Below, piece after piece: positions 54,915 through 64,000 of a DNA stretch of 64,000 nucleotides. The position numbers were made by a program, and so were the translations under genes. The notes beneath the pieces are model-generated. The model was not told where the DNA came from and made no database searches. It was given only the letters and a program-made list of their open reading frames with translations. The stretch spans positions 53,503-117,502 of the forward strand of contig JAGPYM010000066.1 of the NCBI GenBank assembly GCA_020736575.1, given 5' to 3'. Position 1 is the stretch's first letter; each line of letters opens with the position of its first letter. The stretch comes from Thelonectria olida. Its lineage: Eukaryota; Ascomycota; Sordariomycetes; Hypocreales; Nectriaceae.

Positions 54915-55342
54915 CGTTGTGCGGGCAGTGGGACATTCACGCTCGTTGCGCAGCGGCCTACGGGCGGGAGGAAGAATCGCGACAGGTAAGAAATCCGAGC
55001 AGACGAATCAAATGCTGCAGCTTGGTTCATCGCCAGGACCATGAGGGAGATGAGCGGGAGTCGCTTTGCGTCATAAGTCAGCCCGTTGTTAATCATAAAG
55101 GTTTGAGAGGGCGGCGGCGTCAGCGCTAGCCCGATTGGGTAGCGAAAGCGAACCCGCCAACCAGATGATAGAATGCATGTCTTTTATCCCGTAATTAGCA
55201 TACGCCGTGTTCGGAGGGTCAACTGTCTCGGCCGGCTTATATACCGAGTGCCTGGCCCATCCTCTCGAAACGAATACTTTCCGTCATGTCGAGACTCGCA
55301 AACAGCCGTGGACTCGTGTCGAAACTACTGCACACCTCGAAA
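54915..55342. promoter_or_regulatory. divergent promoter between Zn2Cys6 and GST genes
   Basis: 428 bp between two head-to-head start codons. An alternative GST start at 55286 would shorten it. No specific site claimed. Confidence 0.4.
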
Positions 55343-56128
55343 ATGCCAGCCTTTACTCTGTACGGTTCTCGCGGTTCGACCAACACCGATCGTGTCCGCC
55401 TGACGCTCGCCGAAGGTGGCTTCACGGACTACGAACTCGTGATTCTCAACCTGGCAAAAGGGGAGCACAAGGTGCGTGACTCGTTTCTCTTGAGCCCGGT
55501 GCGGCTTCTCTTATGTCGATGCTCCAAGTTTCTTCTCATTTATCAAGTATTTGTTCTGCCTTGGAGCTACTAACGCCGCTGCACCCAGTCCAAAGAAAAC
55601 ACGAACCGTCACCCGTGGGGTAAAGTACCCGTAATCACTTTCCCCGACGGCTTCACTGTCTACGAGAGTCGCGCAATCTGCAAATACCTGGCGAGGAAGT
55701 ACTCCTTTCCACTTCTGCCCCCCGACTCCGATGTCGAAGCTACGGCGCTGTTCGACCAGGCCCAGTCTGAAGAAATGCTCTATTTCTCAGAGCCTGCAGG
55801 TCGAATCGCATTCGAAAAATTTGCCAAAAAGTTCATGGGGCTGCCTCCCAACGAGGCCGTTGTCTCGGATGCCCTACGGTCGGTCGAGGCCTTTTTCGAT
55901 GTTGCAGAACGTCTCTTGCAGCATAAAGACTACATGGCTGGAAATGGCTTCACGCTCACGGATATCTATTATATCCCGCTGATTCAAAGACTTTTCGCGT
56001 GCGGGTATGGAGACATTGTCGTCAGTCGCAAAGCTGTGCATGCTTGGTGGGACCGCGTTGTGAGTCGACCAGCCATACAGAAGATATTGGCTGCCGACAA
56101 GGAGGCGGCGGCTGCTGCTGGTAGATGA
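55343..56128 (+). CDS. glutathione S-transferase
   Basis: Cytosolic GST that conjugates glutathione to electrophiles. Two exons (55343-55471, 55589-56128) give 222 aa, typical of the phi/theta-like fungal class. The N-terminal thioredoxin fold begins MPAFTLYGSRGSTNTDRVRL, with a Ser/Tyr environment suited to glutathione activation; GKVPVITFPDGFTVYESRAI holds the cis-proline and the Glu-Ser pair that bind glutathione. The C-terminal helical domain contains YMAGNGFTLTDIYYIP, the conserved N-capping block. An in-frame ATG at 55286 would add 19 residues (possible targeting extension) but the family start is at 55343. Divergent from a Zn2Cys6 regulator, suggesting stress-inducible control. Confidence 0.93.
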
Positions 56129-56498
56129 AAAGATAGGCAGTGGAATAGCTATTCTAGCTACATGGGACCTCGCGCAAAAATAAATCATCTCGAGTATTTT
56201 ACATCAAATATCGAGAAAACCATATGTCATTGTTGCACGACTTCACCCAAAGATCAGTTGAAAGGTGTTTTGGACCTGGGTCGTAGATCATGGTTGTGAT
56301 CGTCTTTCCTTTATGTTCATTTCGCCCTTATCGACAAGGCTCTGGACCCATGCTAAGAAGTCTGGGATGGCGACCGACTGTAGGCAGTCTTTGTGTATTA
56401 TCAATCAGCAGGAGTGTGCCTGTGTTAGGCCTGTGGCTGATGATGCCTTGGACATCGCACCCACATTGACAAGCCAGAACGTCCGCGCAGCAGGTTCG

Positions 56499-59059
56499 TC
56501 ACAACATCTTAACCCTCTCAACCCCGGCACATTGCCCAGCTATGAAATCCTTGACTTTAGTCATGTCATCGAGTCCGAGGATGAAGCACGTTCCCACAAA
56601 TACATAATCATCCTTTACTCTCCTCAAGACGGACAGATGAGGCAGGCCGTTCACGAGGCACACGACATCGCCAACTTCGACGTTCCTCGGAAACAGGCCA
56701 ATGTAGCCGTGTTTGGTCTCGGCAAGACGGTCAGATTTGGCTATACAGTTGTATATCTGTTCGTCGAGGGCCTGCGTCCTATCATCGGACATCTGGGACT
56801 GGGATCCGAGTCAGTGCACATTCTGCAAGTGGGAGATTAGAGTAGGCACCTCACCTCTATGTCTCCTCTCACGTCCTCCAAGTATCGACGTCGTCGGTCC
56901 ATCAGGTCTCCATCATCGCTTGAGCTGTCATGCTGCACATAAAGGAACCAGAAGCACAAGACCTTGACCAAAGTCATCGGAGCCTGGCTCGTGTCTGACG
57001 TGCTGGGCGCCATCTCACGTCGCAGCGCGTGGTAAATCGCCCACAGCGGGTGGCATCCCGTGACATACTCTCGACGGCCCATGGCGAAGTCGAGAGACCA
57101 CGACATTGGCCCTTCCCTTTGCAAAATCGTGTCGACGTCGCCGAAGTCCCCCCTCAGCGGCCCCGCGGCTTGCACGGCATCCAGAATGACGGCAGCAACC
57201 ACCAGTTTTTCAGCGACGAACTCTGCCTTTGCGCATGAGTGGAACATCTCTGCCTCGCCGTCGACCTGTTTCTCCGAATTCATTCCAAGACCCATGCTCT
57301 TCCTGTCGTTGTGCCGCGTCCAGCACATGCCGGGAAAGTTGGGAGCCCATGACGGTGTGTCTAGGTACATGCGCCACCCATTTCCAACGCCAGCGAAGCG
57401 AAGCAGATGCAGCTCGCCTCTCCTGTCTTCGCCGCTCCCTTTGCGCCGATACTCCCTCACGTATTCGAGCAGGAACTCGCGACAGACCTGGCCGACCGAC
57501 TTTTCCGGGCGATAATCCGGCACGAGCCCGAGCCCGCTGATGGCGAGGAAGCTGTAGATGTAGTCCTTTGGCTCGCTCGCCATGCACGTGGTAGATACGG
57601 ACCAGTCGTCCCAGGCCGAGTTGTCTGCCCCGTTGTCGGATTTTGCAGACGCCGCTTCCGAAGCAGTGTCTGCCGCGTGGAAGACTGCCTTCCGGGCCTT
57701 GAACACGCGCCTTATCCTCTTGAAGCCGTAATAGTTCGTATTGGTCATGAGGGCCCAAACGGTCGAGGGAAAGAAATCCGGTCTGGTCGGCGCCGGCAGG
57801 ATCGTGAACCACCACATCCAGCGTTCAAACGTCTGCAAGGAGGCCAAGGATAGGGAGCGGTTGCCGCAGACAAAGACGGGCTGTTTGGGAAGAACGACTT
57901 CTTGGAAGATCCATGCCCGGCTCCAGTACGGCAAGTCGAACAAGTCGAGAGCCGCCATCAGCCCGCAGGATTCCTCGGGCCTGCTTCCCTCCCAGTTGAT
58001 GAGCTCGGGGTATTTCTGAAGCCATGCCAGATTTCGAGTATAATTGTCACGCTTCAGGAGGGAATACATCTTGTGCACATCGTCCTCGAGCCTCGATACC
58101 ATGGACCTGAGCTGGTCAGAGTCGGCCTGGAATTTATTCTTCAAGTCTTCTAGGCCACCTGGATCTGTTTCGAGCAGCGTTTGCTGTGTTTCCGGGTCTG
58201 CAGGATTTTCAAGTGCTTCCAGGCCTGGGCAAATTTCGAGCAGGCTTTTCTGTGTCTCCAGGTCGTCTATAGCGAAGCTAATAATTGGAATCATGCCGCG
58301 CACCTCGTCAACCCATGCCTGGGTGGCGGGCCTGACGCTGTCCAGCTCGCTCAGCGCAGCATCTATGAGATGGCTTGCGTTTGTGACGATGCGGATCAGC
58401 GAGCTAACATCTGTCCTGCGGACGATGTCAACTGGCGTATTGTAAGACTTCTCCGAGAATCCTTCTTTGAAAGCTTGCAGAGCTTTCACGGACAAACGGG
58501 TCAACCCCTCTGCTTCGGATGGGATACCTCTTAATTCGCGGAGCGAAGCCAGGTATCGGTCGTTTTTGTCATCAGCAGCTCGCGACGGGCGCTCTCGGGC
58601 AACGAGCTCGACCCAGTCCATAGATTTGTGGATGGACTCGTTGGCTGGACCAAACCAGCAGAGGACAAGTTGTGCGCTTGAATAGACGTCGGCCATCAGG
58701 GGGACTTGGTGATTCTTCTCGTCCGCGTCGTCTTGGTTGATGCAGACGGCGTCCACCCATAGCTTGGCAGCAACACCGGCTTGCCTCAAGTGTCCGGGCG
58801 CGCATTCTAATGCGCTGGCCAGGTTTGTTGTTACTTGAATCCGAATCCCGTTGACGGAGATTCCCCTCGTCGCTTCCGGGTTGCCCCAAACGTAGGACAG
58901 GGCACTAAAGGCCAGATCATGTTCGAGCTGGGCGACTTGGAGCTTGCATATAATTTCTGGGCTGGTAGAAATGATTTCCAAGAGCCGAATCTGGCGGCCT
59001 TGAAGCTCGAGACTGTCGTACACAGTTGAGATTGGCGGTGTTTTTGGTGAGAACGACAT
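56499..59059 (-). CDS. heterokaryon incompatibility (HET) domain protein
   Basis: Large cytosolic HET-domain protein of about 832 aa, two exons (59059-56855, 56792-56499). The HET domain occupies about residues 25-170 with the blocks FSALSYVWGN, KLWVDAVCINQDDADEKNHQ and MADVYSSAQLVLCWFGP. A second coding exon supplies the family-typical C-terminal block HGYIGLFPRNVEVGDVV, then VLRRVKDDYVFVGTCFI; without it the ORF ends early in RGDIEVRCLL. The middle region is helical and unassigned. HET proteins mediate non-self recognition and can trigger cell death when incompatible partners meet. The partner here is unknown. It borders the damaged, A+T-rich right end of the window, as accessory self-recognition genes often do. 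Confidence 0.88.
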
Positions 59060-59574
59060 TGTCTCTGCAGATCACGTTAGGCGAGTCGCCAGAAGGGTTC
59101 TGAGAAAGGTAGGATCGACGAAATCTGCGAAGAGGAGGCATTTCTCACTATGATCAGATGTGCGCCAACAGGCAACATTTGATCCACTGCCATGCATATG
59201 CCCTATGACTCTCAACCATGCCCGTATGGGATGCTTTGTTGGTTGGGTTTGCTTACTCTGCCTTGGCACGAGAATCGTCGCTTTTAGCAAAAAGCCTTCG
59301 ATACACTATCCTAGAAACGTCTCCACCAGGATTCATCAGGTCCCAGCTTCACCTAAGGCTCGCAACCCTCCGCTCCGTCTTAGCAGATAATCCTAACACA
59401 CCCTGTGTTTGTGCCCCGCCGTAGTCGCTCACCACGGGCTATTTGCAAATTATGTATTGCTACGTGCGGGACTGGCGGAGTCCGCAACGGAGGGGCAAAA
59501 AGGCGGCATTCCGTCTTCGCAAGCAATATAAAAACCATCCTTTTACCCCATGACCACTCAGTCTCTTTTTGGTC
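59060..59574. other. promoter region of the HET gene, nothing else recognised
   Basis: About 515 bp between the HET start and the repeat and gene remnant that precede the A+T-rich block. Open frames here are shadows. Confidence 0.4.
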
Positions 59575-59735
59575 ACTGTGGAAGCATTGGGTTTTAAGCT
59601 GCTGAAATCGTTAAAAAAAAAACTGCGTTTCCTTGCCATTGTGTGTGGAGCAACACGACCTTAATGGAGCCGACAGCTTATACAGCAGTGTATGCCAGCA
59701 ACTTGCCCGGATCGGACAGTTTATACCATGGACCA
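59575..59735 (+). repeat. short dispersed repeat shared with 25.6 kb, copy 2
   Basis: Second copy of the repeat at 25637-25745. The two conserved blocks (CTGTGGAAGCATTGGGT at 59576; GTATGCCAGCAACT at 59690) are 114 bp apart here and 68 bp apart there, so there is an insertion including an A-rich run. Confidence 0.65.
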
Positions 59736-59759
59736 CTCAGTCTCCTGTTATTGTTAAGC

Positions 59760-60193
59760 TCTTGCACCCCGAAAGTCTGAAAATGCCCGAGTTACGATTG
59801 CGGGTGGCTCAAGCGACGTTGGCAAAGCTATTGGCGTTCTCATTCAATGTACCTTCGTGGGTTGATTTGGCCAATGATTTCGCAGCTATTCCCGACGATG
59901 GTAATCAGCATCTTGTCCTTACACTCTCGCGATGTCGGGCAGTTCGTCGCTGCAGGCTTTACTTAATAGGCGATCGGGTTACCATCGACGAGTTCTTGCA
60001 CGTCGCTGAAGAAGTGAAGGAGGTCCAATTCGAAAAGGCACTACGACAGTATGGAGATGCTAGGGGGTGGTCGATGCAGCCTCGTGGCGAGATGGACCTT
60101 CCCACTGAGGGTTCTTTAAACCAGAGGTTTCCAATGCTTGAGACCTTGAAGATTAAGGAGGCTGTAAAGCTTTGGTTTAACCAACAAGTGTAA
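59760..60193 (+). pseudogene. NmrA-like gene remnant, C-terminal half, frameshifted
   Basis: The frame carries DLANDFAAIPDDGNQHLVLT and later LIGDRVTIDEFLHVAEEV and DLPTEGSLNQRFPML, which match the C-terminal half of NmrA/isoflavone-reductase-like proteins (N-x-AAIPG-x-GN, then RDVG-x-F-AA, then GD-x-T-EL). The expected RDVGQFVAA block is present in a different frame near 59930-59960 and runs into stops, after which the first frame resumes, so there are compensating indels and a missing segment. No N-terminal Rossmann fold with GxxGxxG is found upstream. The remnant is cut off at its 5' side by a repeat and followed by the A+T-rich block. Confidence 0.65.
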
Positions 60194-60289
60194 CTATGTA
60201 CGTTACTGCCACTTTTAGGTATATCCACTGGGGACAATAGCTGACAGAGACAGCGTGGCGGGTGAATTGGGCTGGTGGCTGGGATTGCT

Positions 60290-63200
60290 AATAAGTAACG
60301 AGATTGAAATACTATTGTTTAGCCCTTCTCTCGACTTATTCTATCTCTTTCTTTGTGATATATTAGTTTATATATTGCTTATTTTTAGAAGAGTCTGTTA
60401 ATGCAACTAATTACAGGTAAAATCCTCTGTCTTAGCCGATTTACTTAGCTTTTAACCTTTTTATTAATTGTTTTTACATTTGGGCGTGCTATAATAATTA
60501 ATTGTAAAATACGAATCTTGATATTAAAAGTTTCCTTTATTATGCGTGAGCTAGAGCTATTACAGCTTTAAGCTAAGTGGTGCCTAAATAGTGCTTAAGT
60601 AATTAAATAGTAATTAAGTAGCGCTTAATATAAGGGGCTGGACCCGAGTTCTATACAACTAGGGATGGCCTTAATATTAAATATCTAATACTAAGGAAAA
60701 GGAAGGGAAAGGCATTCTAGCTAGGTTCTAGTAAAAGCTTAAATACCTAGCAGCTGCTTGCCTCTTAAGGTAGCAGGCCCTTAAGATAATAGCCCCTTAA
60801 GGTAGCAGCCCCTTAAGGTTGCTGTTCCTTAAGGTTAGCTGGAATAACCTAATAAAGTTATTACTACCTTACAGCCATCTAGGTGGCCTATACCTTTAGG
60901 GATGGCTGTAGCCTTTTAAGTTATAATATTTTATAATAGTAGCCTAGAATAACTATTGGGCTATGCTTGTAATATTATCCCCCCTTCCCTAGCTGCCTTA
61001 CTATTAGGTTTTTATAGCCTTATTATCTCTTTTTAATATATAGAATAAATGCCTATTTTATTATTTTTTAGTTTATATTTTATATTAGTAGTTTTATTAT
61101 ATATTTATTTTATATTTAAATAAAAAGTTATATTATTTTTTATAATATTATTTCTAATAGGCTTTTAATAACTTTCCTTAAGTTATTATAATTAATACTA
61201 CTTAATTATAATATAAATATTACTTATTATATATTTATTTTATTTTATTATTTATTTAAACTAATAAGAATTACTATTTATTTTATTATTTAATATATTT
61301 ATTAATAGGTTATTATTTTATTACTATTTAATTTAGCTAATTTCTACTTATTTATTCTATTTAACTGCCTTATTAAAATATATATTATAAAAAGCCTTTT
61401 TAAATTAATAGCTATTTATAAATTAATTATTATTACCTATTTATAAGTAGTTTTATAGCTTATAAATAGCCCTTTTACTAGCTTTTTTAAGATTTATTTT
61501 TCTTTTTTTAATAATGTTATTTCTACTTATAAATCTATTACTATTTAGCTAGCTTTTAAATATTATTTTATTTAATTTTTAATAACTTATAGCTAATTTA
61601 TAAATAGTTATAATTTACTTTTTACTTATTTTTAGCTTTTTCTTTTTTAATTATTATTATAATATATATTTTCTATTTATATTTAAAATTACTATTAACT
61701 TATTTAAGCTTAATTGCATTTTCTACCTTAAGTATACTATTAATTAAAGCCTAGCTAAATTATTACTATTAAATAAAAGTCTATTTTAAAAAAGCCTATT
61801 ACTATTATAATATTTATACCTTTTATAAGTTTAATTATTAATTACTATTAAATTTTAGCTAATTTATTTAATAGCTGCTTTAAGTAAGTACTAATATTAT
61901 AAAAAGAATAGTAAACCTTATAATTAGGTTTATTTTATAATACTTTATTATAGCCTTATTAATTTTTTATAGCTTTTTTATAAATATATTTTTATATTTT
62001 AAGCTCTTATTATCTTTTAATATAATTTTATATATAAGTCTACTAATAATTATAAAAAGAATAAAGTAAATAACTTTTATTTTATTACTTATTTATTACT
62101 AACTTATTAAAAGAATATTAAAGCTATTATTATTATAAGCTATTATACTTTTAAAAGCTTAAATATAATAATAAGTTTAAATATACTTATATTACTACTT
62201 ATACTTTATTATTATTAAATAGTATAAGACTTATAATATTACTAAGGCCTAGTAGCTTATTACTATTAATACTCTTTATATTTTAATTAATATTAGTAAC
62301 TCCTTTTACTATTTATTATAAAAATACCTTTAAGTATTATATATATTATTAGCTTAATTATTAGATTTTTACCTTTTATTTTCCTACTTATATTAGGCCT
62401 ATTAAGCTAAATAAGTATTTATAAAAATTAAAAAAATATATTTAAAAATAAATTAAATATTAAATAATAGCTTAGCTACCTTATTATAATATGTTTATTA
62501 GTTTATAATATAATATAGTTAGATAATATTAGCTTTTAAATTAAAAATAAATTATACCTTTTAAAATTAAAAAATAATATTTTTAATTATTAGTTATACT
62601 TTTATAATTTGTTTTTTTATTATAATTTTACTAGCTTTCTTATTAGGTATTTATTAAAAGGTCTATTATTTATACTAGCCTTATTATAATACTATTTAAA
62701 CTAATTTAATATAACTATTTATAAAACTAATTCTAATAGCTTTTATATAAAAATTATATACTTAACCTATTAAACTAATATTTAGTAATAATACTTATAA
62801 CCTTATTTTTACTATTTTATATATAAGATTTTCTTTACTTTCTATTTGTTTTTACTATTAACTTATATTAGTAAGAGTTAGAAGTTATTATTAAGTTACT
62901 TTAATAGAGGGTTTTATAGCGCCCTTTTTAAAAGATTAATATAAAAATATAAAAATATTACTTTTAATATATTTAGTTAAATTATATATTTACTAATAAC
63001 TTATATAATTATTTATATATAGTATAGCTAGTCTAGCTTTTTTAAGGGCCTTATAAAATAAATATTTATAAGGTTAAGCTATATTTTATTTTCTATTTTA
63101 AATCTTTTTATAAGTTATTACTATTTATTTATTATATCTTTTTAGTATTATTAGGCTATTATAATATTTATTTAAATAAACTTTATAACTTTATTAAGCT

Positions 63201-64000
63201 ATTTAACTAGTTTCTTTACTATTATTTTATTACTATCTTTTAAAATTAATATTATAATTTTACCTATTAGAAATAGGTATATATAGTAATTATATAATAT
63301 AAAAAATAAGCTTATACTTATTATTAAATAGTTATAATTATTTAGTAAGAGCTATATTATAAGTAATAACTTTTTTAATTTAATTATATAAAGTATATAT
63401 ATACTTATAAATAGGCTTAGACTTTCTAATTAATATACTCTAGCTCTCTATCTATTTAAAAGTATTAGGCTGTATTTAACTATTATATAATTCTTATAAA
63501 ATAGTAGAGAGCCTGCTAGAAGTTACTAGTTTAGTTAAACCCTTTATTACTAATAATAGATTTAAGTATTTTATAAAACTAATAATAATAGTTAAGAAAT
63601 TATTATATATATAATTTAGCTTTATTAAACTTATAATTTTAAGGGTAATAATATATATTAAGTAGTTTTTAATAACTTAAAAGTATTAAGTAGCCCCTTT
63701 TCCTATAAGTAGTAAGTTTATTATAAAGTTTATAACTAGATTATAATAAGCTTACTAGGGTATAAAAAGTAGCTTAAGGAGGCTTTATTTTATTTACCTT
63801 TAAATTATTAATTAATTATAAATATAATAGTTTTATATAAAGTGGCAGACTAGTTATAAGATCTCTAGCTAAAAGAATTATTATTAAATTATAATTAGGG
63901 TTTCTTTTCTTCTTATATATTTACTAACTGCTAAGTTGTATTTAATTTAAATAATATAAGTTTATAGTAAGTTTTTTACTTCCTTTTTATAGGTTTTTAA
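60290..64000. repeat. large A+T-rich block, probably RIP-mutated, running off the window
   Basis: About 3.7 kb of extremely A+T-rich sequence (runs of TTA, TAT and AAT) with no open frames, beginning sharply after the NmrA remnant. Short GC-bearing pieces survive mainly in the first 700 bp. This resembles RIP-mutated transposons or a regional centromere/subtelomere-type A+T isochore; the window ends inside it so its extent is unknown. The original element could not be recognised. Confidence 0.8.
60761..60842 (+). repeat. short tandem repeat, CCTTAAGG-type unit
   Basis: Five imperfect units of about 16-17 bp sharing (C)CCTTAAGGTAGCAG, inside the A+T-rich block. The CCTTAAGG core is palindromic in each unit. 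Confidence 0.8.

Noticed and set aside
56265..56840. 191-aa open frame on the plus strand
   Set aside because: It is antisense to the second HET exon, which carries a clear family motif on the minus strand.
60290..64000. mitochondrial DNA insertion as source of the A+T-rich block
   Set aside because: No mitochondrial gene or tRNA recognised; the pattern of stops and TA words fits RIP better.
1..64000. CRISPR arrays, tRNA or rRNA genes
   Set aside because: No regular spacer-repeat series and no cloverleaf or rRNA-like sequence noticed by reading; small RNA genes could still be missed without a search.

Overview
The window looks like nuclear DNA of a filamentous ascomycete (Pezizomycotina, probably Sordariomycetes). 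Genes carry many short GT...AG introns, and the families are typical of these fungi: CFEM/Pth11-type receptor, Zn2Cys6 regulators, HET protein, RTA1 protein, hybrid histidine kinase and secreted GMC and multicopper oxidases. GC-balanced genes alternate with extremely A+T-rich blocks (20.45-21.65 kb; 60.3-64 kb; a short one near 41.5 kb) that look like old repeats damaged by repeat-induced point mutation (RIP). I cannot name the species. Exon borders below were read by eye from splice signals and reading-frame continuity.

Left part (1-20.2 kb): CFEM/Pth11-like membrane receptor (+), secreted GMC oxidoreductase (+), fold-type I PLP aminotransferase (-), Zn2Cys6 regulator (-), DUF5071-like protein (-), a diverged SPT3-like SAGA subunit (+), a short-chain dehydrogenase (-), and a 16-exon GH31 gene (-) whose sequence matches fungal alpha-1,4-glucan lyases rather than ordinary alpha-glucosidases. 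The lyase and the dehydrogenase lie in tandem, which suggests 1,5-anhydrofructose metabolism.

Middle (20.4-46.7 kb): an A+T-rich block with an internal duplicated segment; a multicopper oxidase (+); a GAF-domain hybrid histidine kinase (-); a MYND-finger protein (+); an S9 peptidase with an embedded VHL-beta-like domain (-); a 3-kb gene-poor stretch; a CE16-like acetylesterase (-); a divergently transcribed pair of SMP-30-type lactonase (-) and anion:cation-symporter-type MFS transporter (+); and a small secreted cyanovirin-type protein (+). A ~95-bp dispersed repeat lies at the 3' ends of both the esterase and lactonase genes.

Right part (46.9-64 kb): type-B carboxylesterase (-), RTA1-family protein (-), a frameshifted COQ10-like gene fragment, a possible degenerate LTR, a NAD(P)-binding oxidoreductase (-) behind a Zn2Cys6 regulator (-) that shares a promoter region with a glutathione S-transferase (+), and a large HET-domain gene (-). 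A decayed NmrA-like gene remnant then leads into a 3.7-kb A+T-rich block running off the window. The remnants and repeats beside the A+T-rich blocks mark this as a rearranged, accessory-type region.
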